A DNA stretch of 64,000 nucleotides, from positions 186,001-250,000 of the forward strand of contig NZ_JAUYRI010000024.1 in the NCBI RefSeq assembly GCF_030696885.1. The letters run 5' to 3'. The notes below the pieces were generated by a model that did no database searches, had not been told where the DNA came from, and worked only from the letters and a program-made list of their open reading frames with translations. Below, one piece after another: positions 1 through 8,442 of the stretch. Position numbers and translations under genes: made by a program. This DNA is from Thiobacillus sp. Lineage in GTDB: Bacteria; Pseudomonadota; Gammaproteobacteria; Burkholderiales; Thiobacillaceae. The first letter of the stretch is position 1, and the number at the start of each line of letters is the position of its first letter.

Positions 1-2
1 AG

Positions 3-929
3 CAGCGCCCGGTCACCGCGGGGCCGATCGAACTGGCGCAGGGCGGAGTTGGCATCATCAATCGCATCCCCATTCTGCTGACCCGGCCGGACGGTTCGCC
101 GCAATACTGGGGGCTGGCCGCGGTGGCAATCGACCCGATGCCCATTTTCGAACGCGCCGGCATCGGGGAAGGCGCGGAAAACGGCGTGCGCTATGCGCTG
201 CGCGGGCGCGACGGGCTGGGCGAGCAGGGGGCGGTCTTTCTCGGCGATGCGGCCTTGTTCCGCGACCCCGATGTATTGCGGATGGATGTGGTCATTCCGG
301 GCGGGCGCTGGCAGCTGGCGGCCGTCACCGCGGCGCCGGTCGTGCGTCATGGCGTGTGGGTCCAGGCGCTGCTGGCGCTTCTGGCAGGGCTGGCGGGCGC
401 GCTGGTGACCTATACGGTGTCGGTGCACCGGCGCATCCGCAGCATGGCCCTGCACGACAACCTGACCGGACTGGCCAACCGCTACCAGTTCACCCTGCGT
501 GGACAGGATATGTTCGCGCTGGCCCGGCGGACCGGGTGTCATCTCACGCTGCTCAACATCGATATCGACAACTTCAAGTCGATCAATGACAACTACGGCC
601 ATGCCGCCGGTGACGCCGTGCTGGTCTATGTCGCCAACACGCTGCGCGCCTGCTGCCGCGAATCCGATCTGCTGGCGCGGGTGGGCGGCGACGAATTCGT
701 GGTGCTGCTGCCGGATACGCCGGCCGGCCCGTCGCTCGAGGCACTGCTGCGCCGTCTGCGTGCCGCGATCGATGTCATCCTGCCCGGGTCCGACGACGCC
801 ATCCGGCTGAGCATCAGCATCGGCGTGGCAACATGCAGCAACAGCACGCCTTCGCTCGACACCCTGATGCAGAAGGCGGACGAAGCGATGTATCGCGCCA
901 AGGAAGAGCGTTCCACCCAGCCCGGCTGA
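3..929 (+). CDS. CHASE-GGDEF diguanylate cyclase, 5' end cut by window edge
   Basis: The reading frame is open from base 3 with no start in view, so the gene begins outside the window; 308 residues are visible. The first ~100 resemble the end of a periplasmic CHASE sensor domain (PIELAQGGVGIINRIPI, then a WGL..VAID stretch). A hydrophobic segment near visible residues 115-138 is the membrane anchor. A GGDEF domain follows, with an intact GGDEF at visible residues 228-232 and an RESD inhibitory I-site five residues before it. It should make cyclic-di-GMP from two GTP under product feedback. An internal ATG at 123 is unlikely to be the start because the homologous frame continues upstream. Confidence 0.9.
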   Translation, partial: QRPVTAGPIELAQGGVGIINRIPILLTRPDGSPQYWGLAAVAIDPMPIFERAGIGEGAENGVRYALRGRDGLGEQGAVFLGDAALFRDPDVLRMDVVIPGGRWQLAAVTAAPVVRHGVWVQALLALLAGLAGALVTYTVSVHRRIRSMALHDNLTGLANRYQFTLRGQDMFALARRTGCHLTLLNIDIDNFKSINDNYGHAAGDAVLVYVANTLRACCRESDLLARVGGDEFVVLLPDTPAGPSLEALLRRLRAAIDVILPGSDDAIRLSISIGVATCSNSTPSLDTLMQKADEAMYRAKEERSTQPG

Positions 930-964
930 AGCCGGCCGTGTGATTTTTAGCCTGGATCCCGAAC

Positions 965-1429
965 ATGATTCTCGACACCCTGGCCCGAGCCGACCGCTAT
1001 TCGAACCTGCATCCGCTGTTTGCGCGGGCCCTCGACTTTCTGCGCAGCACGGACCTGGATGCGCTGGCGCCCGGGCGGCATGCCATCGAGGGCGAGCAGC
1101 TGTTCGCCCTCGTCGAGGACTGTCCCGGCCGCACGCGGGCGGAGGCGCAGCTGGAATGTCATCGGCGCTATATTGATATCCAGCTGGTGCTCGCGGGCGT
1201 CGACGAAATGGGCTGGAAACCGCTGGCCGACTGCATGACGCCGGCGACGGACTACGATGCCGCACGCGACATCCGCTTTTTTGACGACGCGCCGGCAAGC
1301 TGGATCTCCACGCCGCCCGGATCATTCTGTCTGTTTTTCCCCGACGACGCGCACGCGCCACTGGTCAGCGCCGGCAGGATCCGCAAGGTGGTGCTGAAGA
1401 TCGAACTCACTTCAGGCGTGCAAGAATAA
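965..1429 (+). CDS. YhcH/YjgK/YiaL family protein (EbgC-like cupin)
   Basis: A 154-residue protein matching the YhcH/YjgK/YiaL family, small cupin-fold proteins linked to sugar or sialic acid metabolism in other bacteria. Family features seen are the ECHRRYIDIQ segment, the GWKPL stretch and the FFPDDAHAP motif, whose histidine and acidic residues usually bind a metal. The length is normal for the family. It sits 35 bases after a diguanylate cyclase and 47 bases before a second cyclic-di-GMP gene, with no sugar genes nearby, so its substrate cannot be inferred from context. Confidence 0.85.
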   Translation: MILDTLARADRYSNLHPLFARALDFLRSTDLDALAPGRHAIEGEQLFALVEDCPGRTRAEAQLECHRRYIDIQLVLAGVDEMGWKPLADCMTPATDYDAARDIRFFDDAPASWISTPPGSFCLFFPDDAHAPLVSAGRIRKVVLKIELTSGVQE

Positions 1430-1476
1430 GCCCGCATGGCCGTTTAATCGCTTAACCGTCCGTCCCGAAATCCGAC

Positions 1477-4332
1477 ATGCGATATGCGCTGCTGTTTCTA
1501 CTGATCTGGTGTTGTGCCCCGGCGCAGGCAATCGTGCCGACGCCGGTGTTCGTCCTGCATGCCTACAGCCAGGAATATCCGTGGACCCGAGGCCAGCATG
1601 AGGGCTTCGTTGCGGCGCTGAATGCGGACACGGCGCGGGCGTACGACCTCAGTGTCGAGTATCTCGACACCAAGCGTGTCGGCTACAGTGCCGCCCACGC
1701 CGACCTGATCGGCGATCACCTGCGGCAGAAATATCGCGGCTACCGGCCCGCGGCGATCTATGTCACCGATGACAACAGCCTGTCTTTTGCGCGGTCCCAT
1801 CTGTCGGCGGTGTTCCCCGGCGTGCCGGTGTTCTTTTCCGGGGTCAACAATATCGACGTACGCACGCAGATCGACCCGTCCCGCATCACCGGTGTGTTCG
1901 AGAAAAAGGAGATCATCCCCAACCTCGATCTGATGCGTCAGTTCGATCCCGACATCCGCGAGATTCTCATCGTCGGCGATGCGAGCGAAACCTTTCTCGC
2001 CATCGAAAGCGAGATCACGCAGGCCTTGCGACAGCATCCTGATATCCAGGCCACCTTCATTTCCGCGCGCCGCATCGACGATCTGATCGAACGCCTGCGT
2101 ACGCGCAACGAGCGCTTCGTGTTTCTGACGACGCTGGGCACCATGGCCGATCGCGATGGCCGCACGCTCACGCTACCCGAGACGGTGAAAGCCATTGTGG
2201 GCAGCGGCCGCTTCGTCGTGTTCAGCATGGAGGACGCCTACCTCTATCCGGGTGTGCTCGGCGGCTACGTCACCAGCGGGCCGCGCCAGGGGCAGGCCGC
2301 CGCCGAGCTGCTGATCAGACATCTGGGAGGCATGCCGCTCAGCGCGCTGCCGCCGAACGAGAACAGCCCCAACGCGTACATCGTGGACGAAACGGAGCTG
2401 TTGCGCGCAGGACTCAGCCTGCCCGGCGACATTGCGCGGCAGGTGCGGCTCATCAACAGCCCGCCCTCGTTCTACGAAGCCAATCGCTCTACCATCATCG
2501 GCATGCTGTATGGCCTGGCAGGGCTGCTGTTCATCAGCCTGGCGCTGTCGCTACTGCTGTTCGCCAGAAAGAACCGGCAAATCGCGCGCGCCTCGCGCCA
2601 GGTGGGCGATATCAAGGACAGCCTCGACCGCGCGCAGCGCATTGCGCAGATGGGCAACTGGGACTGGCTGATCCAGGAGAAGCGACTGTTCTGGTCGGAG
2701 GGCATCTATAGCCTGTTCGGTGTCGATGCGACTGAATTCAAAGCCAGTTATCAGGCTTTCCTCGATCGTGTGCATCCGGACGATCGGGCGACCGTCGAGG
2801 CGGCCGTCAGCCGCGCGATGGAAACCGGGCAGTCGTATGCGATCGATCACCGCATCGTGCGTCCGGACGGTAGCGTTCGCGTCGTGCACGAAAGCGCGGA
2901 AGTACAGATGGAAGGGGACACCCCCGTCCGCATGATCGGCACCATTCAGGACGTCACCGCTTGGAAGCAGGCGGAGCAGGCATTGCGCGAGAAGGATGCG
3001 CACCTGGAGTACATCGCCTATCACGATGCCCTGACCGGCCTGCCGAACCGCGTCCTGCTGATGGACCGGCTGCGCCATGCCGCCTGCCGTGCCGATCGTG
3101 CCGGCACGCGCATGGCGGTGCTGTTCATCGACCTGGACCGCTTCAAGACGATCAACGACAGCCTCGGTCACGCCATCGGCGACGCCGTGCTGCAGGCGGT
3201 GGCCGGCCGCCTGAAGGCCCTGGTGCGCGACGAGGACACGCTGTCGCGCCTGGGTGGCGACGAGTTCGTGGTGCTGCTCGAAAGCGTGCAAGACAGCCAG
3301 GCGGCCGCGATGGTGGCGGAAAAGATCATCCAGACGCTGGAAAAAATGCTGCACATCGGCAACTATCCGCTGCACGTTTCCGCCAGCGTCGGCATCAGCG
3401 TCTATCCTGAGGACGGCCGCGACGCCGAAACGCTGCTGAAGCATGCCGATGCCGCCATGTACAAGTCGAAGGAAGGTGGCCGCAACACCTTTCATTTCTA
3501 CGAGCAGGGCATCACCGAACGCGCGATGCGGCGCATCCAACTGGAAACGCGCTTGCGCAGCGCGTTCGAGCAGCGCGCGCTGACGCTGCACTACCAGCCG
3601 CTGGTGCGCCTGGACAGTCGGCGCATCTGCGGTGCCGAGGCCCTGCTACGCTGGATCGACCCGCAAGAAGGCGCGATCCCGCCCGACCATTTCATCCCGC
3701 TGGCCGAGGACACCGGCCTGATCGTTCCGCTGGGCGAATGGGTCATCCGCGAGGCCTGCCTCGCGCTGAAACGCTGGGAGCGCGAGGGGGTATCCCTTGA
3801 GGACTTTGCGCTGCATATCAACCTGTCCGGCAAGCAGCTGCTGCAGAAGGACCTGCCGCAACGGCTGGCGGCCCTGTTTGCCGAAATCGGCGTGGCGCCC
3901 GCGCACATCGTGCTGGAGCTGACCGAAAGCAGCATCATGGAGAGCGAAGCGATCGGCCTGGAAATCATGACGGCGCTGCGCCAGCTCGGCCTCAGCATTG
4001 CCATCGACGATTTCGGCACCGGCCATTCCTCGCTGAGCCGCCTCAAGCTGCTGCCGATCAGCGAGCTTAAGATCGACCGCAGCTTCATCCGCGACATCGC
4101 AGCCGACGCCGACGACGCCGCCATCGTCCAGGCGATCCTGTCGCTGTCGGCCAACCTGGGCCTGCAGGTGATCGCCGAAGGCGTCGAACACGCGGAGCAG
4201 GAGGCTTTCCTGACGCAGCATGGCTGCCTGCGGGCACAGGGCTATTACTACGCCAGGCCGATGCCCGAGCCCGAGCTGCTGGCACTGCTGGCCGGCGCGC
4301 AGCCTTTTCCCGCGGCGGTCAGTGCGGTCTAG
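1477..4332 (+). CDS. Periplasmic-binding-protein/PAS/GGDEF/EAL membrane sensor
   Basis: A 951-residue signalling protein. It starts with a signal-like segment (residues 1-18), then about 300 residues that resemble ABC-transporter substrate-binding proteins and probably sense a periplasmic ligand. A membrane helix lies near 343-364, a PAS domain near 385-500, a GGDEF domain (motif at 593-597, with an RDED I-site just before it) and an EAL domain (EAL at 721-723). The later EAL signatures DFGTGHSSL and EGVE are also intact. Both catalytic domains look functional, so it could make or degrade cyclic-di-GMP; which activity dominates cannot be read from sequence. The stop is 17 bases before the convergent slyX stop. 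Confidence 0.93.
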   Translation: MRYALLFLLIWCCAPAQAIVPTPVFVLHAYSQEYPWTRGQHEGFVAALNADTARAYDLSVEYLDTKRVGYSAAHADLIGDHLRQKYRGYRPAAIYVTDDNSLSFARSHLSAVFPGVPVFFSGVNNIDVRTQIDPSRITGVFEKKEIIPNLDLMRQFDPDIREILIVGDASETFLAIESEITQALRQHPDIQATFISARRIDDLIERLRTRNERFVFLTTLGTMADRDGRTLTLPETVKAIVGSGRFVVFSMEDAYLYPGVLGGYVTSGPRQGQAAAELLIRHLGGMPLSALPPNENSPNAYIVDETELLRAGLSLPGDIARQVRLINSPPSFYEANRSTIIGMLYGLAGLLFISLALSLLLFARKNRQIARASRQVGDIKDSLDRAQRIAQMGNWDWLIQEKRLFWSEGIYSLFGVDATEFKASYQAFLDRVHPDDRATVEAAVSRAMETGQSYAIDHRIVRPDGSVRVVHESAEVQMEGDTPVRMIGTIQDVTAWKQAEQALREKDAHLEYIAYHDALTGLPNRVLLMDRLRHAACRADRAGTRMAVLFIDLDRFKTINDSLGHAIGDAVLQAVAGRLKALVRDEDTLSRLGGDEFVVLLESVQDSQAAAMVAEKIIQTLEKMLHIGNYPLHVSASVGISVYPEDGRDAETLLKHADAAMYKSKEGGRNTFHFYEQGITERAMRRIQLETRLRSAFEQRALTLHYQPLVRLDSRRICGAEALLRWIDPQEGAIPPDHFIPLAEDTGLIVPLGEWVIREACLALKRWEREGVSLEDFALHINLSGKQLLQKDLPQRLAALFAEIGVAPAHIVLELTESSIMESEAIGLEIMTALRQLGLSIAIDDFGTGHSSLSRLKLLPISELKIDRSFIRDIAADADDAAIVQAILSLSANLGLQVIAEGVEHAEQEAFLTQHGCLRAQGYYYARPMPEPELLALLAGAQPFPAAVSAV

Positions 4333-4348
4333 CGGAGTCAGGCTGCAT

Positions 4349-4552
4349 TCAGTAGTGCGGGGGAATGTCGTCGCGCGGGGTGCGTGCTTCATCCGGCGAC
4401 GCGTCCTGGATCTGCTGGTGCAGCAGCCGCAGCTGCTGCTGCAATGAATCGATCTGCCCCTGCTGGCGGGCCACGGTCTGGCTGAGCGTGTCGAGCAGGT
4501 CTTCGGCGAAGGCGAGCTTGGTTTCGAGTTCGACGAGGCGGGATTCGGTCAT
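4349..4552 (-). CDS. slyX: SlyX family protein
   Basis: A 67-residue protein of SlyX type: MTESRLVELETKLAFAEDLL begins a heptad-patterned coiled coil rich in Q and L, and the tail ends in the family-typical PPHY. The function of SlyX is not established. The ATG overlaps the stop of the upstream thioredoxin-like gene by four bases, which suggests translational coupling. A longer in-frame ORF exists upstream but is a shadow of that gene. Confidence 0.88.
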   Translation of the reverse strand: MTESRLVELETKLAFAEDLLDTLSQTVARQQGQIDSLQQQLRLLHQQIQDASPDEARTPRDDIPPHY

Positions 4553-5082
4553 GGCTGTCTGGCCTGGGGGAGCAGGGGGACGACGAGTTTTTCCAGCCGG
4601 GGATAATGCACCTGCCCGGCGATCTTGTGACGAATCTGTCCATCGGTATCGACGATGAACGAGGTCGGCACGCTGGCCACGTTGCCGAAGGCGGCGGCCA
4701 CCGAGGCATTGGTCGGCGCGGCCATGAAGGTGTAGTCCTTGTCCTGCATCCAGTCGGCGATTTGCGCCGGCGTATCGTCGATGCTGATCGAAATGACCTC
4801 GAAACCGCGGTCGCGATGGTCTTTCCAGAAGCGGTCGATCACCGGCTTTTCCTTGCGGCAGTAGGGGCACCAGGTCGCCCAGAAGTTGACCAGCACGACC
4901 TTGCCCTTGAGCGTGTCGCTGGTCAGCGTCCGGCCGTCGGGCAGGGTCACGGCCCAAGGCAGGGCGGGCCGATCCTCCTCGCTGACCTCGGCCGGCGGGC
5001 GAAACCACAGATACGCGACCAAACCCAGTAAAATCAGGGTCAGCGGACTGGGCGTCCATTTCTTCAGGGTCTGTTTATCCAT
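4549..5082 (-). CDS. Membrane-anchored TlpA/ResA-like thioredoxin
   Basis: A 177-residue protein with one N-terminal membrane segment (about residues 11-27) and a thioredoxin domain carrying WCPYC (cysteines 72 and 75). The fold and the GKVVLVNFWATW lead-in match TlpA/ResA-like periplasmic disulfide reductases, which often serve cytochrome c maturation or oxidative stress defence. A TTG at 5094 would add four residues, but the ATG at 5082 is preferred. That start codon overlaps the divergent hemJ start inside one CATG palindrome, an unusual arrangement. The downstream partner is slyX. Confidence 0.88.
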   Translation of the reverse strand: MDKQTLKKWTPSPLTLILLGLVAYLWFRPPAEVSEEDRPALPWAVTLPDGRTLTSDTLKGKVVLVNFWATWCPYCRKEKPVIDRFWKDHRDRGFEVISISIDDTPAQIADWMQDKDYTFMAAPTNASVAAAFGNVASVPTSFIVDTDGQIRHKIAGQVHYPRLEKLVVPLLPQARQP

Positions 5083-5494
5083 GCTGTGGCTCAAAGCGTT
5101 TCATATCGTGATGGTGGTCAGTTGGTTCGCCGGACTGTTCTATCTGCCGCGCCTGTTCGTCAACCTGGCGATGGAAAGCAACAATGCAGCGTACGACCGC
5201 CTGCTGCTGATGTCGCGCAAATTGTATCGGTTCGTCTCGCCGATCATGTGGCTGACGCTGATTACCGGCATCTGGCTGTGGCTGGCGTATTTTCCGCTCA
5301 GCATGAACTGGATGTGGGCCAAGCTGATTCTGGTCGCCGGACTGGTCGGCTATCACCATGTCTGCAAAAGCCTGCTGCGCCAGTTCGAAGCCAGACAGAA
5401 CACCAAGTCGCATGTTTGGTTCCGCTGGTTCAATGAAATACCGGTGATTGTGCTGCTGGTCGTGGTATTGCTGGTGGTATTTAAGCCGTTTTAA
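5081..5494 (+). CDS. hemJ: HemJ-family protoporphyrinogen IX oxidase (CopD-like)
   Basis: A 137-residue polytopic membrane protein. The opening MLWLKAFHIV followed by SWFAGLFYLPRLFV is typical of HemJ, the oxygen-independent protoporphyrinogen oxidase of heme biosynthesis, including the N-terminal histidine (residue 8) thought to be functionally important. Four hydrophobic segments are visible. The frame is open to 4886, but those extra codons lie inside the thioredoxin gene on the other strand. The ATG at 5081 gives the family's normal length and has a CAGGG about 11 bases upstream. Confidence 0.87.
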   Translation: MLWLKAFHIVMVVSWFAGLFYLPRLFVNLAMESNNAAYDRLLLMSRKLYRFVSPIMWLTLITGIWLWLAYFPLSMNWMWAKLILVAGLVGYHHVCKSLLRQFEARQNTKSHVWFRWFNEIPVIVLLVVVLLVVFKPF

Positions 5495-5498
5495 GCCT

Positions 5499-5590
5499 GT
5501 CATTGCGAACGCAGTGAAGCAATCCAGTCAGACCATCGTCCAGTCGAGCGGCAAGCCGGATTGCGTCGTCGCCTCGTGCCTCGTAATGAC
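5499..5590. repeat. Dispersed palindromic intergenic repeat (REP/MITE-like)
   Basis: Imperfect inverted repeat of about 92 bases between hemJ and the methyltransferase gene. The left arm (5499-5525) starts GTCATTGCGAACGCAG and ends AAGCAATCC; the right arm (5558-5590) begins GGATTGCGTCGTC and ends CGTAATGAC. The termini GTCATTGCGA / TCGTAATGAC and the GCAATCC/GGATTGC pair resemble a non-coding palindrome I know from many proteobacterial genomes. Only one copy is seen in this window, so dispersal is inferred from recognition of the motif. Confidence 0.6.
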
Positions 5591-5637
5591 AGCTTGAGTC
5601 TGTACGCTATTTTTCGATCTTCCCAGGAAAGCCCCGT

Positions 5638-6885
5638 TTGAAACCCCAGTCCCCCAATTCCCCGCCCCGTCGCAGCAAAACGTCGCATCCGGTCCGCCCT
5701 GAGCGCGAGGCGCTGCCGCCGGCCAGCCATTTCGCCACCTGCCCGCGCGGGCTGGAGGCACTGCTCGAAACCGAGCTTGCGACCGCTGGCGCGCAGGTGG
5801 TGCGCCAGGTGCCCGCCGGGGTGCTTTTCATGGCGGACGCCGCGGCCGAAATGCGCGTCAACCTCAACTCGCGAATTGCCACCCGCATCCTGCGCAAGGT
5901 CGGCTACACGCGTTACCGCAAGGAAGAGCACATCTACCGCGCTGCGCTCGACCTGCCGTGGCCGGAGTGGTTCGACGTGACGAAGACCATCGCGGTGAAA
6001 GTCGGCGCCCAGAATGCGCCGCTGAAAAGCCTCAACTTCATCACGCTGAAAATCAAGGACGCAATCTGCGACCGTTTCCGCGAGGAAACGCGCGAGCGGC
6101 CCAGTGTCGACACCGACGCGCCCGACGTGCCGGTCTACGCCTTTTTCACCCCGGATGCGGTGACCTTCTACCTCGACACTTCGGGTGAGCCGCTATTCAA
6201 GCGCGGCTTCAAGCGCGAAGCGAGCGCGGCATCGCTGAAGGAAAACCTCGCCGCCGGTCTCTTGATGCTGTCCGGCTGGGAGCCCGGCATGCCGCTGTTG
6301 GATCCGATGTGCGGCGCCGGCACGATTCTGCTTGAAGCGGCCGACATGGCCTTGAACCGGGCGCCGGGGCGGGGACGGCATTTCGCGTTCGAGCACTACC
6401 GCGATTTCGATGCGTCCTTGTGGAAGCGCATCAAGGCTGAGGCGCAGGCGCGGGAAAAGCCGCTCCCGGCCCAACTGCCGATTTTCGGTGCCGACCAGGA
6501 CCGCTGGGTGCTCGACAAGGCGCGCAACAACCTCGACGCCGCCGGCTATGCAGACGCCATCGAGCTGAAAGTGTCCGATGTGCTCGATCTCAAGGCGCCG
6601 ACGCCGGTCGGCGTGATCGTCACCAACCCGCCCTATGGCGAACGGCTGGGCGAGGCTGAGGACCTGGCCGCGTGGTATCCGCTCCTGGGCGACTGGCTGA
6701 AGAAGCATTTCGCTGGCTGGGAGGCGTGGATCATTTCCGGCGATCCGCTGTTGCCGAAGCTGCTCGGCCTCAAGGCCAGCCGGCGCATTCCACTGTTCAA
6801 CGGCCCGATCGAAACCCGCTTCCTGCAGTACAAGCTGATCGCCGGATCGATGCGTGAGAAAAAACCCGCCGACCCGTCGATTTGA
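5638..6885 (+). CDS. THUMP-domain RNA methyltransferase, RlmL N-terminal type
   Basis: A 415-residue class I SAM-dependent methyltransferase. An N-terminal THUMP region (about 30-170) precedes the catalytic domain with DPMCGAGTI at 222-230 (SAM site) and NPPYGER at 330-336 (target base N2/N6 amino site). This matches the guanine-N2 methyltransferase half of RlmL, which modifies 23S rRNA; the second RlmK half is absent, as in many non-enteric bacteria. The start is TTG at 5638, with AGGAA eight bases upstream. The first ~25 residues are proline- and basic-rich and poorly conserved. Confidence 0.88.
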   Translation: MKPQSPNSPPRRSKTSHPVRPEREALPPASHFATCPRGLEALLETELATAGAQVVRQVPAGVLFMADAAAEMRVNLNSRIATRILRKVGYTRYRKEEHIYRAALDLPWPEWFDVTKTIAVKVGAQNAPLKSLNFITLKIKDAICDRFREETRERPSVDTDAPDVPVYAFFTPDAVTFYLDTSGEPLFKRGFKREASAASLKENLAAGLLMLSGWEPGMPLLDPMCGAGTILLEAADMALNRAPGRGRHFAFEHYRDFDASLWKRIKAEAQAREKPLPAQLPIFGADQDRWVLDKARNNLDAAGYADAIELKVSDVLDLKAPTPVGVIVTNPPYGERLGEAEDLAAWYPLLGDWLKKHFAGWEAWIISGDPLLPKLLGLKASRRIPLFNGPIETRFLQYKLIAGSMREKKPADPSI

Positions 6886-6942
6886 GCGGAACCCCGATCC
6901 GGCGCGTGCGTCTTTGATGAATCCTCCCTGACGGACCTCGCC

Positions 6943-7212
6943 ATGATTACTGCATCAATCCGCTTGACCGGAACCCTCGACGATGGCGCCGAGGTCTACC
7001 GGAGTTATTACCTGGTGGCCGATTTTGCTGCGTCGGGCAGCGGCAAGGCCTCGATCATTCCGATGTCGCTCGGCGCGCCGATGCCGGACGAGGAGCATCT
7101 GATGGTGAAGCATGGCGGCGAGGAAGCCGCGCTGAAGGCTGCGGCCGAGGCGATCAAGGCTTTGCCGGGCAACCGCGGACTTGAAGTGAAGGCTGTGATC
7201 AATCCGGAATGA
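6943..7212 (+). CDS. Small hypothetical protein
   Basis: An 89-residue protein I do not recognise. It has no signal peptide or membrane segment. The sequence mixes predicted strands (ASIRLTGTL, EVYRSYYLVADF, GLEVKAVINPE) and one alanine-rich helix (residues 61-74), suggesting a compact alpha/beta cytosolic domain. It lies 57 bases after the methyltransferase gene and ends 21 bases before a strong bidirectional terminator. A same-length antisense ORF looks like its GC-rich shadow. Confidence 0.65.
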   Translation: MITASIRLTGTLDDGAEVYRSYYLVADFAASGSGKASIIPMSLGAPMPDEEHLMVKHGGEEAALKAAAEAIKALPGNRGLEVKAVINPE

Positions 7213-7233
7213 GGTCCGCAACCTGATTCGCCG

Positions 7234-7280
7234 ATCCCAATAGAAAACAGGGTGCCTCGCACCCTGTTTTCTATTGGGAT
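7234..7280. terminator. Bidirectional intrinsic terminator, perfect 22-bp stem
   Basis: The arm at 7234-7255 and its exact reverse complement at 7259-7280 are separated by a 3-base CTC loop. The inner stem ACAGGGTGC/GCACCCTGT is flanked by an A-run on one side and a T-run on the other, so it can stop transcription both from the rightward small gene and from leftward pilU. It lies exactly between the two convergent genes. Confidence 0.88.
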
Positions 7281-7288
7281 AAAGGCGC

Positions 7289-8416
7289 TCAGACGATGTC
7301 GAGGTGATCGAGCCCCGCCATCATGTCGCGCCCCTTGGATTCCTGGCCGTGCAGCTTGATCTTCAGGCGCAGGTCGTTGAGGCTGTCGGCATTGCGCAGC
7401 GCATCCTCGTAGGTGACGAGGCCGGCTTCGTAGAGGTCGAACAGCGCCTGGTCGAAGGTCTGCATGCCGAGTTCGCGCGACTTCGCCATCAGTTCCTTGA
7501 TTTCGTGAACATGACCCTTGAAGATCAGGTCGGCGATCAGCGGCGAGTTGAGCAGGATTTCCACCGCGGCGACGCGGCCGGTGTTGCCCTTGCGCGGAAG
7601 CAGGCGCTGCGAAATGAAGGCCTTGAGGTTGAGCGACAGATCCATCAGCAACTGGTCGCGTTTTTCCTCGGGGAAGAAGTTGATGATGCGGTCGAGCGCC
7701 TGGTTGGCGCTGTTGGCGTGCAGCGTCGACAGACACAGGTGGCCGGTTTCGGCAAAGGCGATGGCGTATTCCATGGTGTCGCGGTCGCGGATCTCACCGA
7801 TCAGGATGACGTCGGGCGCCTGCCGCAGGGTGTTCTTCAGCGCCGAGAACCAGTTGTCGGTGTCGATGCCGACCTCGCGCTGGGTGATGATGGATTTTTT
7901 GTGCTCATGCACGTATTCGATCGGGTCCTCGACCGTGATGATGTGGTCGCAGGCGTTTTCGTTGCGGAAGCCCACCATCGCCGCCAGTGAAGTCGATTTG
8001 CCGGTGCCGGTGCCGCCGACGAAGATCACCAGGCCACGCTTGATCATCGCGACATCGCGCAGGATCGGCGGCAGGTTCAGCTCTTCCATTTTGGGAATCT
8101 TGGTGACAATGGTCCGCATCACGATGCCAACGCGGCCCTGCTGCACGAAGACGTTGACGCGGAAACGGCCGATCTCGGGCGGACTGATCGCGAAGTTGGA
8201 TTCGTTGCTCGCCTCGAAGTCCTTCCATTGCCGCTCGTTCATGATCGAACGCGCGAGTTCGCTGGTGTGCGCAGGCGTCAGGCTCTGATTCGACACCGGG
8301 GTGATCTTGCCGTCGACCTTGATCGCGGGCGGAAAACCGGCGGTGATAAAAAGGTCGGACGCGTTCTTCGCCAGCATCAGGCGCAGCAGGTCGTGAATGG
8401 TTTTTTCAGCGTTCAT
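7289..8416 (-). CDS. pilU: Type IV pilus retraction ATPase PilU
   Basis: A 375-residue secretion-type ATPase of the PilT/PilU family. The Walker A motif GGTGTGKST spans residues 134-142, followed by an Asp box (ITVEDPIEYVHEHK), Walker B (VILIGEIRDRDTM) and a His box (TGHLCLSTLHAN). It lacks the AIRNLIRE motif of PilT, having IADLIFKGHVHEIK there, and has the longer C-terminal tail typical of PilU. It acts as an accessory motor for pilus retraction at the inner membrane. It lies 26 bases downstream of pilT in the same direction. Confidence 0.95.
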   Translation of the reverse strand: MNAEKTIHDLLRLMLAKNASDLFITAGFPPAIKVDGKITPVSNQSLTPAHTSELARSIMNERQWKDFEASNESNFAISPPEIGRFRVNVFVQQGRVGIVMRTIVTKIPKMEELNLPPILRDVAMIKRGLVIFVGGTGTGKSTSLAAMVGFRNENACDHIITVEDPIEYVHEHKKSIITQREVGIDTDNWFSALKNTLRQAPDVILIGEIRDRDTMEYAIAFAETGHLCLSTLHANSANQALDRIINFFPEEKRDQLLMDLSLNLKAFISQRLLPRKGNTGRVAAVEILLNSPLIADLIFKGHVHEIKELMAKSRELGMQTFDQALFDLYEAGLVTYEDALRNADSLNDLRLKIKLHGQESKGRDMMAGLDHLDIV

Positions 8417-8442
8417 TGATCAATCCTTGGCTCTGGTTGAGC

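Noticed and set aside
4886-5080. N-terminal extension of hemJ
   Set aside because: It lies inside the thioredoxin-like gene on the other strand, and HemJ homology begins at 5081.
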